Source of the DNA: Planctomycetota bacterium
Lineage (GTDB): Bacteria; Planctomycetota; UBA1135; JACQFD01
Direction: 5' to 3'
Length of the DNA stretch: 64,000 nt
Assembly: GCA_016792805.1 (NCBI GenBank)
Contig: JAEUHX010000018.1
Coordinates: forward strand, 1-64,000
Shown here: positions 32,286 through 42,397 of the stretch, piece by piece
Position numbering within the stretch: the first letter of the stretch is position 1
How the letters are laid out: each line of letters opens with the position of its first letter
Made by a program: the position numbers and the translations under genes
Notes under the pieces: model-generated
The model's input: the letters and a program-made list of their open reading frames with translations, nothing else
The model's database searches: none
Told to the model about the DNA's origin: nothing

Positions 32286-35200
32286 GCTTCGCACGGATGG
32301 GAGCCGTCTTCCGGCTCGAGCTGCGCGACACGCTGCGGCGCCCGCTCTTCTGGACGCTCGTGGCACTGTTGGTCCTGATGAGCCTCGGCCTTTCGGCGGG
32401 CAACGTACAGATCGGCACCGGCGACTCGTCGACCGGCGGCAAGCGCGCCTGGATCACCAACGAATTCGCGATCTCCCAGTGGGTGTCGCTCACGGGGCTC
32501 CTTTTGTACTCCTTCTTCGCCTCCGTGGCCGCCGGCATGTCGGTCATCCGAGATGACGAAGCCAAGGTCTCGGATCTATTGCATAGCACGCCGCTCCGCG
32601 CGCACGAGTACGTTTGGGGGAAGTTCCTCGGCACATTCACGGCCTTCGCACTTGCGGCGGTCCTGCATCTCGGATCGTTGGCATGTTTCAGCCACCTGCT
32701 GCCGCGCTCGGACGCCGCAGAAGTGCGCGGCCCCTTCGTGCTCTGGTCCTACGTGGCGCCGGGGCTCAAGTTCCTGCTCCCTCTCGTGATTTTTGTAGCA
32801 GGAACTTCCTTCGCCATCGGCGAGCGCAACCGCAAACCGATCCTCGTGTTTGTGCTGCCGGTCGCACTCCTTCTGACGACGCTCTTTTTCTTATTAACTT
32901 GGTCTCCGACGTGGCTCGACCCGCGCTGGAACCGCCTGCTCATGGCTCTGGAACCGAGCGGCTTCCGCTGGCTTAACGAAACCTATCTCCGCGTCGACCG
33001 CGGAGTCGATTTCTATAATCACTCCACGGTCGCTGGAGACTGGCTCCTCATCGGCTCCCGCAGCGCCTTCGCGGCTCTCGGGATCGGCAGCGTTCTCTGG
33101 AGCGCCGCACGTCTGAAGTCACAGCTGCGCGGTTCTGTACGGATCGCTCCCGGTGCGGCGGCGATCGCCGCGGAAGAAGTTCCCACCGAGCGCCGGCAGC
33201 TCGCGCCCCTCGGATCGCTCGTCATGAGCCAACGACCCGTCGGGTGGCTCCGCGCATTCACGCTTGTGTCGCGCGCAGAGCTGCGCGAGCTGGCAGGACA
33301 AGCGGGCCTTTATCTCTTCGTCCCGCTGATTCTGTTGCAAACGATCGGCAATGCGGCGTTTGCTGTGGGAGCCTTTGATACACCGCTGCTGCAGACTTCC
33401 GGAACCCTCGCGGCGTCTTCGATCAACACGCTCACGACGCTCGTTTGCTTCCTTTTACTTTTCTACACGGTCGAGTCGCTCCAGCGCGAGTCAACCACGG
33501 GCATCGCACTTTTGTGGCGATCGACGCCGACGCACACATCCGCGCTCATCGCCGGAAAAGTAATGGCGATCAGCGTCGTGGCTGCGGTGATCGAAGTCGC
33601 CGCGCTGCTCGGATGCGGGATCGTGCTGGCCTTTCAAGGGAAGGTCCCTTTCGAAATCCGCCCCTTCCTGCTGCTCTGGGGGCTCGTCCTCACGCCAACC
33701 TTCATTTTCTGGGCGTCGCTCACGGCGTTCCTCTACTCGGCGAGCCGCAATCGTTACCTCACCTATGCGCTCGGGCTCGGAGCAATGGCGCTGACGGGCT
33801 ACTGCCAGCTCCGCGGATGGCTCAACTGGGCGACCAGCTGGAACCTCTGGGATGCCGTGCGCTGGACCGACATCGGATTCGCCGAAATCGATGGCAGCGC
33901 CCTTGCGCTCAATCGAGTCACCGTCCTCTCGGCTGCGATCCTCTTTGTAATCCTTGCTGTGCGGCTCTACCCGCGGCGGGAGCTCGATGCGATCCATCTC
34001 AGCAAGCGGCTGCAGCCTTGGCCGCTGCTGCGCGCGTCCTTTCCGATACTGCCTTTTGTTGCGTTGCCGAGCATTGGGATCGGAGTCCTCGGCACCTGGG
34101 TCCACCGCGGATACCAGGGGGGCGTGATGGAGAAGGCGCAGAAAGATTATTGGCGCCGCAACGTTCGCACTTGGCTCGATGCGCAGGAGCCGGCCCTCAC
34201 GTCGGTCGACGTGGAGCTCGACCTCGATCCGGGCGCCCACAGCCTTCGATCCAAGGGGACCTACCAGCTCTGGAACGACTGGAAGGATCCGATGGAGCGC
34301 CTCGTGTTCACAGGCGGCGCCCATTGGAGGAACGTTCAATGGAAGCTCGAGGGCAAGCCCTTCGAGCCCAAGAATCAGTCGGGTCTGTATGTCTTCACAC
34401 TTCCGACGCCGCTCCCTCCCGACGGACGCCTTTCTGTGGGCTTCGAGTTCGAGGGAAAATTCCCCGACGGAGTCTCAAAGCTCGGCGGCGGTGCGGGGCA
34501 GTTCATTCTCCCTTCGAGCGTCGTCCTGACGAGCTTCGGATCGGAGTTCGCGCCCCTCGTCGGCTTCGTCGACGGCGTTGGAGTCGACGAGGAGAACAGG
34601 ACCGATTCCAAAGAATACTCCGACAGCTTCTATCTCGGCCGAACGCCGCCAGCCTTTGGCAGCCCGAGCTCGTTCACCACAAAAGTGACTGTGCACGCTC
34701 CGGCGGATTACCAGGTTCACTCGGTCGGCGTCTGTACGCGCGACGCGGTCGAAGGGAATCGCCGCACTGTCGTGTGGGAGAGCGACCAGCCGGTTCGTTT
34801 CTATAATGTTGTCGCCGGCAAGTGGGTCGTGAAGGAGGGCGCAGACACCAAGATCTATTACCACCCCGAGCACGCGTACAATATCGAGGAGATGTCGCTC
34901 GCCCTTGACAGCGCGCGAAAGTGGTACTCCGAGTGGTTCCGCCCGTACCCTTGGAAGGAGCTGAAGCTGAGCGAGTTCGCCGGACACGCCTCCTACGCCC
35001 AGGGCTTTGCCACGAATATCACCTTTTCTGAGAACATCGGCTTCCTCGTCGAGGACGACCCGAAGACCCACCTCGCCTTCTTCGTCACCGCCCACGAGGC
35101 GGCGCACCAGTGGTGGGGGAACATGCTGACGCCCGCGAAAGGCCCGGGAGGCAACATCCTCTCCGAGGGCATGGCGCACTATTCCACGATGCGTCTTCTG

Positions 35201-35890
35201 GAGCAGGTGAAAGGTGAGCATGCGCGCCGAGAGTTCTGTAAGCGCATCGAAGAGCGATATGGCGATTCACGCCAAGTCGATTCCGAGCGCCCGCTCGTCA
35301 AGATTGACGGTTCGAAGCCGGGCGATACGACCGTGACCTACGACCGCGGAGGCTGGGTTTTCTGGATGACCGAGCGGCTCCTCGGTCGCGACGCCATGCA
35401 GCGGGGCCTGCGCGCGTTCATGGATCAGTATTGCAATAATACAGATTTTCCGGTGCTCCAGGATTTCACCGCCGTCATGCGGGAGCAGGCCGCCGATCCC
35501 GAGCGCTTTGACCGATTTGTTCGCGACTGGTATCACGGCACGGCGCTTCCGGAGTTCAAAATTTCCGGTGCGGAGCGCAAACAAGCCGCTCTCTCGACAA
35601 ATCCCGCTGGCGCAGACGACTCGCTCCGCGCCTGGGACGTCGGCTTCGAGATTCGGAATGTGGGAACCGGGCAGGAACCGGTCACCGTGGCGGCCGTGCT
35701 CGGCGAGCCGTTCGACGACGCAGGGAAGCCCAATGAGAAGTACCGAGAGGAGCGGACCACGGTCCTTCTTGGACCCGGGGAACAGCGATCTGTAAGACTC
35801 CAGTGCGCGTTCCAGCCCGACCGCATCGTCGTCGACCCCGACGTCCATCTCCTCCAGCTCCAACGCAAGCTGGCCCTCCATCGCTTCTAA
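32282..35890 (+). CDS. ABC-2 type permease fused to M1 family aminopeptidase
   Basis: 1202 residues from GTG 32282, overlapping the ATPase stop; ATG 32297 is an alternative. Residues about 15-560 contain two sets of ABC-2-like hydrophobic helices. From about 620 an M1-type peptidase follows: the zinc site is HEAAHQWWGN (His938, Glu939, His942) with the third ligand in LSEGMAHY (Glu962). The spacing is one residue longer than the usual HExxH-x18-E. A SENIGF segment takes the place of GAMEN. From memory, such fusions with an adjacent ATPase occur in Bacteroidota and relatives. The peptidase should face the periplasm, linking export with peptide trimming; the cargo is unknown. Confidence 0.92.
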   Translation: MSFARMGAVFRLELRDTLRRPLFWTLVALLVLMSLGLSAGNVQIGTGDSSTGGKRAWITNEFAISQWVSLTGLLLYSFFASVAAGMSVIRDDEAKVSDLLHSTPLRAHEYVWGKFLGTFTAFALAAVLHLGSLACFSHLLPRSDAAEVRGPFVLWSYVAPGLKFLLPLVIFVAGTSFAIGERNRKPILVFVLPVALLLTTLFFLLTWSPTWLDPRWNRLLMALEPSGFRWLNETYLRVDRGVDFYNHSTVAGDWLLIGSRSAFAALGIGSVLWSAARLKSQLRGSVRIAPGAAAIAAEEVPTERRQLAPLGSLVMSQRPVGWLRAFTLVSRAELRELAGQAGLYLFVPLILLQTIGNAAFAVGAFDTPLLQTSGTLAASSINTLTTLVCFLLLFYTVESLQRESTTGIALLWRSTPTHTSALIAGKVMAISVVAAVIEVAALLGCGIVLAFQGKVPFEIRPFLLLWGLVLTPTFIFWASLTAFLYSASRNRYLTYALGLGAMALTGYCQLRGWLNWATSWNLWDAVRWTDIGFAEIDGSALALNRVTVLSAAILFVILAVRLYPRRELDAIHLSKRLQPWPLLRASFPILPFVALPSIGIGVLGTWVHRGYQGGVMEKAQKDYWRRNVRTWLDAQEPALTSVDVELDLDPGAHSLRSKGTYQLWNDWKDPMERLVFTGGAHWRNVQWKLEGKPFEPKNQSGLYVFTLPTPLPPDGRLSVGFEFEGKFPDGVSKLGGGAGQFILPSSVVLTSFGSEFAPLVGFVDGVGVDEENRTDSKEYSDSFYLGRTPPAFGSPSSFTTKVTVHAPADYQVHSVGVCTRDAVEGNRRTVVWESDQPVRFYNVVAGKWVVKEGADTKIYYHPEHAYNIEEMSLALDSARKWYSEWFRPYPWKELKLSEFAGHASYAQGFATNITFSENIGFLVEDDPKTHLAFFVTAHEAAHQWWGNMLTPAKGPGGNILSEGMAHYSTMRLLEQVKGEHARREFCKRIEERYGDSRQVDSERPLVKIDGSKPGDTTVTYDRGGWVFWMTERLLGRDAMQRGLRAFMDQYCNNTDFPVLQDFTAVMREQAADPERFDRFVRDWYHGTALPEFKISGAERKQAALSTNPAGADDSLRAWDVGFEIRNVGTGQEPVTVAAVLGEPFDDAGKPNEKYREERTTVLLGPGEQRSVRLQCAFQPDRIVVDPDVHLLQLQRKLALHRF

Positions 35891-35951
35891 TGCCGCAGCA
35901 CCGACAAGCCACTCCGCAAATGCGCCCGGTCGGCGTGATAGGGTCGCTGCC

Positions 35952-36437
35952 ATGAGTTCCGATCCCGCTTCTCCCACGGGCCCCTGCCTCCAGGAGCAGT
36001 ACGCTCCGCACAACGCCTGCTTCGGGTGCGGGCCGGCCAATGACAAAGGTCTTCGGATCCGGAGCTTTGATCGGGGCGATGCCATCGAAGCGCAGTGGAC
36101 ACCGCAGCCCCACCATGAGGCGTTCCCAGGGGTGCTGAACGGCGGCATTGTTGGAGCACTGCTGGATTGCCACAGTAATTGGACGGCTGCGATTCACCTC
36201 ATGAAGCAGGCGGGCGCCGACTCGCCCCCCTGCACCGTCACGGCCGACTACGCCATCACGCTCAAGCGCCCGACCCCCACGAACGGCCCCGTGCAGCTTC
36301 GCGCACGCGTCGTCGAATCGACGGGAGACCGCGCTATCGTCGAGGCGACGCTCGAGTCCGGCGGAAAGATCTGTGCGCTTTGCCGGGGCACATTTGTCGC
36401 AGTGAAGCCGGGGCACCCGGCCTATCACCGCTGGTAA
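35952..36437 (+). CDS. PaaI-like hotdog-fold thioesterase
   Basis: 161 residues. The N-terminus has HNACFGCGPANDKGL, common in this subfamily. The hotdog helix is in FPGVLNGGIVGALLDCHSNW, with Asp/Asn where the catalytic residue usually lies, followed by TVTADYAITLKRPTP and a final beta-sheet. It should hydrolyse an acyl-CoA or a related thioester in the cytoplasm; the substrate is unknown. It is single, with the transhydrogenase gene converging 17 bases beyond its end. Confidence 0.85.
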   Translation: MSSDPASPTGPCLQEQYAPHNACFGCGPANDKGLRIRSFDRGDAIEAQWTPQPHHEAFPGVLNGGIVGALLDCHSNWTAAIHLMKQAGADSPPCTVTADYAITLKRPTPTNGPVQLRARVVESTGDRAIVEATLESGGKICALCRGTFVAVKPGHPAYHRW

Positions 36438-36454
36438 CGCAGCAATTGCGCCGG

Positions 36455-37852
36455 CTACCGTGCGAGCCGATTCGCCGCGTCGAGCGCAGCGACCTTGTAA
36501 CATTCAGCGAGGGTTGGATAATTGAACACGGCCCGAAGAAAATAATCGAGACCGCCGCCCAGCGCGAGCACCGCCTGCCCGATGTGGATCAGTTCCGTCG
36601 CACCGGAGCCAATCGCGTGTACGCCGAGCAGCGCCCGCGTCTCGCGGTGGAAGATGAGCTTCACTAATCCCGTATCGTCGCCCAGGATCTTCCCCCGGGC
36701 GATCTCGCGATATCGCGCAATCCCAAGCTCGTAGGGAACGCGCCGCGAGGTGAGCGCGCCCTCGGTCTCGCCGACCATCGAGATCTCGGGTATGGAGTAG
36801 ATACCGTACGGAAATACTGTATCAAATCCACACACATCGACCCCGAAGGCGTTGCACGCGGCGCGCCGTCCCTGTTCGCTCGAGGTCGCCGCGAGGCTCG
36901 GAAACCCGATCACGTCGCCGGCCGCGTAGATGTGCGGCACCGCCGTCTCGAACCGCTCGTTCACAGAAAGGCGCCCACGCGCATCGGGAGCGAGCCCCAC
37001 CTTCTCGAGCCCGAGCCCGTCGGTGGCTCCGACGCGGCCCGCTGAGTAGAGAACGAGGTCGGCCACGATGCGCTTTCCCGATTCGAGCGTGAGCGCGGCC
37101 CGCGAACCCGTGCCATGGGCCACGACTTCGACGGACGCGACCGCCTCCCCCATGCGAAATGTCACATTACTATTCCGCATTTGATGCATAAGCTCCACGA
37201 GGATCTCCTCGTCGAGAAACTCGAGAGGCTTCTCGCGGCGCTCGACGACAGTCGTCGGGATACCGAGCGACGCGAACATCGAGGCGTACTCCATGCCGAT
37301 CACTCCGGCTCCGACGACGGCCAGCGTCTTCGGAAGCTGCTTTAGTCCGAGGATCGCATCGCTCGTGACGACCACCCGCGGATCGCTTCCGGCCGGAGGC
37401 GGCGCTGCATGGGTGCCGACCGCAATCAGAATCTTCTCAGCGCTGACCACCTGGGAGCCGCGGTCGGCGTCAATCTCGATCGTGTGCGGGTCGAGGAATC
37501 GACCGCGCCCCCAATACATGCTCACGTCGTTGCGCCTCAATTGAGCTTCAATGATCTCACATTCCTGGCGCACGACGGCATGGACGCGCGAGAGGAGCTG
37601 ATCGGCCGTCGGGCGTGCAACGCTCGGCACCCCGTAGACCGTTCCCCATCGATCGGTGCGGGAGAAGGACCGCACGGCCTCGCGAAACGTCTTGCTCGGG
37701 ATCGTGCCGGTGTCGACGCAGACGCCGCCGAGCGTGCGGGCCTTCTCCACGACAGCGGCGCGCTTTCCGAGCTTAGCGGCCTGGACGGCGGCGCGCTGAC
37801 CTGCGGGGCCGCTGCCGAGACAGAGGAGGTCGAAGTCGTATGGGGCTGCCAC
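36455..37852 (-). CDS. sthA: Soluble pyridine nucleotide transhydrogenase SthA-type flavoprotein
   Basis: Transfers hydride between NAD(H) and NADP(H). 465 residues from GTG 37852 (VAAPYDFDLLCLGSGPAGQ); a TTG at 37879 would add nine residues. FAD motif GSGPAGQRAAVQAAK and NAD(P)-binding GAGVIGMEYAS are clear. The active-site segment reads GGVCVDTGTIPSK: the second redox cysteine of lipoamide dehydrogenase is replaced by Thr, which is typical of transhydrogenases and argues against Lpd. A dimerisation domain ends the protein (HAIGSGATELIHIGQ). It is divergent from the S9 peptidase with 152 bases between starts. Confidence 0.9.
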   Translation of the reverse strand: MAAPYDFDLLCLGSGPAGQRAAVQAAKLGKRAAVVEKARTLGGVCVDTGTIPSKTFREAVRSFSRTDRWGTVYGVPSVARPTADQLLSRVHAVVRQECEIIEAQLRRNDVSMYWGRGRFLDPHTIEIDADRGSQVVSAEKILIAVGTHAAPPPAGSDPRVVVTSDAILGLKQLPKTLAVVGAGVIGMEYASMFASLGIPTTVVERREKPLEFLDEEILVELMHQMRNSNVTFRMGEAVASVEVVAHGTGSRAALTLESGKRIVADLVLYSAGRVGATDGLGLEKVGLAPDARGRLSVNERFETAVPHIYAAGDVIGFPSLAATSSEQGRRAACNAFGVDVCGFDTVFPYGIYSIPEISMVGETEGALTSRRVPYELGIARYREIARGKILGDDTGLVKLIFHRETRALLGVHAIGSGATELIHIGQAVLALGGGLDYFLRAVFNYPTLAECYKVAALDAANRLAR

Positions 37853-38004
37853 GCGGCGAATGATCTGGCCGGCTCGCAAGCCGCTGACACGGGAAATCCC
37901 CGGCGGGAGGCGCGACCGCTCGCCTGTGGGCTGGCGCTCCGCCGCTCGGCGCCCTGGAGCTGCGCGCGAATCACTTTCGCCCTCGGCAGCTAGATTCTCC
38001 GCCC

Positions 38005-40446
38005 ATGCTCAGCCGGTCCCTCCGATGGACTTGTCTCTTTCTGCTCACCAGCGCCTGCGGGGCGCGGGGCCTGCACGGCAGCGCGTCCGTGCGCGACGGG
38101 GTGCGGCCGTCGCTGGAGGAGATCTTCGGCGAGATGCCGATCGACGGCGCGCGCCCCACCGATGTCAGCGTGAGCGCCGACGGCTCGGCTGTGGCGTATC
38201 AATGGCAACCGCGAGCCCGCGACGGCGGCGAGGGCGATTCCACCGAGGCCCCAGCCCGGTTATTTGTGGTTTCGAGCCGTGGCGGAGAACGCGTGGATCT
38301 CGGCGAACGGCGCGGAGCGCAATGGTCCCCCGTAGGAGCAAGGCTCCTGTGGTGCGAAGGCAAGAGTGTCGTGGGCTGGGCCGCCGGCTCGCCGACGACG
38401 GCGACGGCCCCCTGGAAGACGCTCGATGAGGATGTCACAGAAATCCGCTTTGCGCCGGGGGGCCGGCTGGCGCTGCTCTCCGGAGGTCCGCGCCGATGGA
38501 TCGTACAGCTCGACCCGTCGGGGCAGGCGGGAAGCGCCGTGGAAATCGAACGGCCAGCCGGTTTCGCCATTGAGCGGGCGACGGTGACCGACGCAGGACT
38601 CTTCGTACAATTTCGCAAGGGCGGACGTCCGGGGCGCTTTGCGGCCAGCGGGCCGAGCTCCCGTGAGGGGGAAGCGAGCCGCGCGGCCACGGCACCCGCG
38701 AGCCGCCCCCGCGGCGACGGGGAGGTCGAGATCGCCTGGATTGAGCCGTCAGGCGCCGTGTCGTGGCGACGGCCGATCGCGGCTCCGGAGGGGTGGTCGG
38801 TCGATCAGATCATTCCCGACACTCTCGGAGCTCTCGCATGGGTCGTGCTGTCGGAGCGGGACGGCGAGATCCGAGGCCAGGGGATGATGCCGGACTTTCT
38901 CACGGAGAAGGTCACCACTCGCCCCGTGCGCGGACGGAGCGCGAAAGACACAGAACTGCGCCGCGTGGCGCGGCTCGCGCGCCCGAGCGACGGCGCCGAG
39001 CTCATGGCGATCGAAGGGCTCGAGGAGCCGCGCCGAGGCTCGATCGAAATTGTGGCAAGGCCGCCCCGGAACGGGCGTGCACGCGCGGTGGCGGCCGTCA
39101 CCGCCGAGCACCGATCCGCGCGGATGATCCTTGCCTTGAGTGCGTCAGGCACCGGCGAGCCGGCCACATCGACGCGCGAGCTGCTCTCGATTCCTGGCCC
39201 CGTGGGTGGCGTGGAGCAGATCGTGCCAGCGGGCGGCAAGCCTTTCCTTCTGAGCGAGCGCTCGGGCCGCGCGCGCATTTATGATTTCACAGATGACGGC
39301 GACGAACTCGCGCCGCAGACTCCGGATACCCTCGACGTCTTGTGGGCTTCCCGCCTGGAAGCCGGTGGCTGGATCGCACAAATACGAGAGCCTGCGGAGC
39401 CGTATGCATCGCAATTCGCGCGCGTGGGCCGAGACGGATCGATCACCGGGCTCCCCGGCGGCCCCCTCTGGGCCGAAGGCGCCCGCCTCGCGCGGGACTC
39501 AAGCGTTGTGGCATTCCTCGGGGCGGAGCTCGGCCGCACCGAGGATTTGATGGCTCAGCGGGCCGACGGCTCGTCGGCGCCGGTTCGGCTCACCTTCACG
39601 GCGCCTGCACCCAGCGATGCGCCAGGCGCGCCGATCGTTCCTGAAATTGTGAGCTACCGCAGCGGCGACGGGACGACGGTGTGGGCCTATCGATACGAGC
39701 CTCCTCCGGGCATCCCCCGCAACGGCGGCGCCGTGATCTTTCTCCATGGCGCTGGCTATCTGCAGGAGGTTCGCGCCTCTCTCGGGTTCCCGGGATATGT
39801 GGTAAATCACCATTTTCACCGGCGGCTCGCCGCCATGGGATATGTAGTGATGTGTCCCGACTTCCGCGGGAGCGCGGGCTACGGGCGAAAATTCCGAACC
39901 GACGTCTTTCAGAATCTCGGCATTCCCGACTCCGACGACATCCTGGCGGCGAAGCGATTCCTCGTGGAGCGTGGGGGCGTCGACGGGAGCCGCATCGGAC
40001 TGTACGGAGGCAGCTACGGCGGATTCTTGACTTTAATGTGCCTGCTGCGGTACCCGACGGAGTTCGCATGCGGCGCCGCCCTTCGGTCGGTGACCGACTG
40101 GCGCACCTATTCGCCGGAGTACACGCGCCCGCTGCTCGGAGGCGGCCCGGACGACGTTCCCCATGTCTATGCGCGCTGCTCCCCCATCGACCTCGCCGAG
40201 AGCCTCGCGCGGCCGGTGCTGCTGCTGCACGGCATGAAGGACGACAACGTCTTCGTTCAGGACACCATCCGGCTCGTCGAGAGGTTCCAGAAGCTCCGGA
40301 AGACCGAGCTATTCGAGCTGATGCTGTATCCGAGCCAGAATCACACATTTACTTCGCCCCATTCATGGATCGACGAGTATCGAAGAATTGAACTCTTCTT
40401 CGAGAAGCACCTGAACCTGCAGAGATCGGAAGGCCGCAATGAGTGA
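38005..40446 (+). CDS. S9 family (prolyl oligopeptidase-like) lipoprotein peptidase
   Basis: 813 residues. A lipobox (LLTSAC, Cys18) predicts a lipoprotein anchored to a membrane facing the periplasm. Residues about 40-540 form a beta-propeller-like region. The C-terminal alpha/beta-hydrolase domain has the nucleophile Ser670 in YGGSYGG, Asp746/747 in HGMKDDNVF and His780 in SQNHTFTSP. The enzyme should cleave short peptides, often after Pro. The stop overlaps the M24 peptidase start by eight bases, so the two form a peptide-degradation pair. Confidence 0.93.
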   Translation: MLSRSLRWTCLFLLTSACGARGLHGSASVRDGVRPSLEEIFGEMPIDGARPTDVSVSADGSAVAYQWQPRARDGGEGDSTEAPARLFVVSSRGGERVDLGERRGAQWSPVGARLLWCEGKSVVGWAAGSPTTATAPWKTLDEDVTEIRFAPGGRLALLSGGPRRWIVQLDPSGQAGSAVEIERPAGFAIERATVTDAGLFVQFRKGGRPGRFAASGPSSREGEASRAATAPASRPRGDGEVEIAWIEPSGAVSWRRPIAAPEGWSVDQIIPDTLGALAWVVLSERDGEIRGQGMMPDFLTEKVTTRPVRGRSAKDTELRRVARLARPSDGAELMAIEGLEEPRRGSIEIVARPPRNGRARAVAAVTAEHRSARMILALSASGTGEPATSTRELLSIPGPVGGVEQIVPAGGKPFLLSERSGRARIYDFTDDGDELAPQTPDTLDVLWASRLEAGGWIAQIREPAEPYASQFARVGRDGSITGLPGGPLWAEGARLARDSSVVAFLGAELGRTEDLMAQRADGSSAPVRLTFTAPAPSDAPGAPIVPEIVSYRSGDGTTVWAYRYEPPPGIPRNGGAVIFLHGAGYLQEVRASLGFPGYVVNHHFHRRLAAMGYVVMCPDFRGSAGYGRKFRTDVFQNLGIPDSDDILAAKRFLVERGGVDGSRIGLYGGSYGGFLTLMCLLRYPTEFACGAALRSVTDWRTYSPEYTRPLLGGGPDDVPHVYARCSPIDLAESLARPVLLLHGMKDDNVFVQDTIRLVERFQKLRKTELFELMLYPSQNHTFTSPHSWIDEYRRIELFFEKHLNLQRSEGRNE

Positions 40447-41752
40447 GCTCTTTCCGGAGAACCCGACCCGCCGGCAGCTCGCACGCGGATTCCTGGTGGC
40501 GGCCGGCTCGACTGTGATGGCGGCGTGCGCAGGAGGGCGGCCTGCCCCAGCGGCCGCTCGCGACGACGACCGCACGCGCTGGCGAGCCGACGTCGCTTCC
40601 CGGCTCAACGACCTCGCGCCTGTCGCGACGGCGTTGCCGCCCCTGGATCGCGCCATCTATGAGGATCGCATCGAGCGGCTGCGGCTCGCCATGCGCCACG
40701 AGTCCGTGGCGGCGATGCTGCTCGGCCCCACGGTGAATCTTCAATATTTCATGGGCTTCAGCTGGGGCGCGTCCGAGAGGCTCTTTGGAGTATTGATTTT
40801 CCAGAGCGGCGATTTTGCGTGGATCGCCCCCAAATTCGAGGAATCGCGGGCGCGGGAGCTGATCGGCTCGCGCGGCGAAGTTCATACATGGGAAGAGTGG
40901 GAAGATCCGCACGTGCTCGCGGCTCGCGTCGTGAGCAAGCGCGCCCGCGGCCAGCTCCTGGCCGTCGACTCCCACCTGCGCGCCACCCACGCCGTGCGCA
41001 TCGCCAAGGCGCTGGGCGAGAAATATGTGACCGACGGCCTCCCCGTCACGGCCCGCGTTCGATCGATCAAGGGGGCGGGTGAGCTCGCTCGCATCCGTCG
41101 AGCCTGCGAGATCACAAAAATTGCCCTCGAGATCGTGCGGGATCGGTTCCTCGTGCCGGGGTGCGAGGAAGCAATCGCGGCCGAAGCGATGAACATCGCA
41201 CAGCAGCGGCTTGGACTCACAAAAACCTGGTGCCTCGCGCTCTTCGCCGAGAACGCCGCGTTTCCCCATGGGACAAAGCAGCGCCGGCCGCTTCGCGCGA
41301 GCGACCTGGCGCTCCTCGACACAGGAGGCGAGCTGGACGGCTATCAGAGCGACATCACGCGCACGTTCTCCGCGGGCGAACCGACGCCGCGCCAGCGGGA
41401 AGTGTACCGATGCGTCCGGAATGCACAAAAAGCAGCCCTGGCCGCGGCCAAGCCGGGCGCCTCGTGCGAGTCGGTCGACGCTGCGGCGCGCGCCGTCGTC
41501 GCCATGTCCGGCTTCGGTAGCTCGACGGAATACTTCACTCATCGCCTCGGGCACGGCATCGGAATGGAGGGGCATGAAGATCCCTATTTCTGCCCAGGGA
41601 ATACCACAATTCTCGCACCCGGCATGACGCTCTCCAACGAGCCCGGGATCTATCTGCCCGGGGAACTCGGCGTCCGAATTGAAGACATTGTTGCGATCAC
41701 CCGGGAAGGGGCAGAGATCTACGGCCCGCCGGCCGACGACGAGCTTCGCTGA
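40439..41752 (+). CDS. Exported M24 family Xaa-Pro peptidase
   Basis: 437 residues. The N-terminus TRRQLARGFLVAAGSTVMAACAGG has a twin-arginine-like start and an AAC lipobox-like end, so it is probably exported by Tat and possibly lipidated. The creatinase N-domain precedes the pita-bread catalytic domain with all five metal ligands: Asp294 and Asp305 (LLDTGGELDGYQSDI), His372 (RLGHGIGMEGHEDP), Glu401 (SNEPGIY) and Glu415 (RIEDIVAIT). It removes N-terminal residues before proline and is coupled to the S9 gene. Its last 34 bases overlap the convergent lipoprotein gene. Confidence 0.93.
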   Translation: MSELFPENPTRRQLARGFLVAAGSTVMAACAGGRPAPAAARDDDRTRWRADVASRLNDLAPVATALPPLDRAIYEDRIERLRLAMRHESVAAMLLGPTVNLQYFMGFSWGASERLFGVLIFQSGDFAWIAPKFEESRARELIGSRGEVHTWEEWEDPHVLAARVVSKRARGQLLAVDSHLRATHAVRIAKALGEKYVTDGLPVTARVRSIKGAGELARIRRACEITKIALEIVRDRFLVPGCEEAIAAEAMNIAQQRLGLTKTWCLALFAENAAFPHGTKQRRPLRASDLALLDTGGELDGYQSDITRTFSAGEPTPRQREVYRCVRNAQKAALAAAKPGASCESVDAAARAVVAMSGFGSSTEYFTHRLGHGIGMEGHEDPYFCPGNTTILAPGMTLSNEPGIYLPGELGVRIEDIVAITREGAEIYGPPADDELR

Positions 41753-42303
41753 ACGAAGCGCGCGGGCTCCGCGTGGGGCTGAGCTCGCCCTTCGAGCGGG
41801 CTCAAGCTCTCGAGCGCGCGTCGATTCGGGGCACGGTCGAATCGAATCGGCGGCTCGGCCGGCTCGCCGAACTGGAGTTCGAGCCGAAGATCGATCTCGG
41901 CCGCGGCCAGCGATCGGATCTCGAGGCGCCCCTGCGCGATGGAAAGCGGCGTCACCTGCATGCCGTCGAGCGTCACGCGGTCGACTTGGAGGTCGATCTC
42001 GGCGCTGGGCAGCCGCAGCACCCCTTCCCGCTCCGGATCGAACGCCAGCGTGAGACGGCGGACGCTCTCCGGCGATCGGCCATCCCATTCGCGGAGCACG
42101 AGCGTCGCGCGACTCCCTGGCCGCACGAGGTGCCCTTCGAGGAGCGCGCGCGCATGGGCGGAGCCGAGGCGCGCGACGACGCGCGGGCACGCGTCGACGG
42201 CGAGGCGCCGCTCCACATCGGAGCTCGGCACGAGAAGAGCCAACCGTGGGGCAGCCTGGCAGCCCGAGAGCGCGGCGAATGCGATGAAGTACCCATGGCG
42301 CAC
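41719..42303 (-). CDS. Small lipoprotein of unknown function
   Basis: 194 residues from GTG 42303, with AGGAAGG five bases upstream. The lipobox ALSGC gives a mature N-terminal Cys15. The rest is a beta-rich domain (ATLVLREWDGRSPESVRRLTLAF, GVLRLPSAEIDLQVDRVTL, EIDLRLELQFGEPAEPP). No family was recognised. Its 3' end overlaps the M24 gene by 34 bases in antisense. Confidence 0.75.
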   Translation of the reverse strand: MRHGYFIAFAALSGCQAAPRLALLVPSSDVERRLAVDACPRVVARLGSAHARALLEGHLVRPGSRATLVLREWDGRSPESVRRLTLAFDPEREGVLRLPSAEIDLQVDRVTLDGMQVTPLSIAQGRLEIRSLAAAEIDLRLELQFGEPAEPPIRFDRAPNRRALESLSPLEGRAQPHAEPARFVQRSSSSAGGP

Positions 42304-42397
42304 TCACCCTTCCTACCACGAGGGCGGCTCTCTCCGAGGCAATGGCCCCTTGGCCCGGGCCGGGTAGGCTCGAGGGGCTCAGTCCCCACGAGTTCCC

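Noticed and set aside
36455..37852. Dihydrolipoamide dehydrogenase
   Set aside because: The second redox cysteine is replaced by Thr (CVDTGTIPSK), the transhydrogenase pattern.
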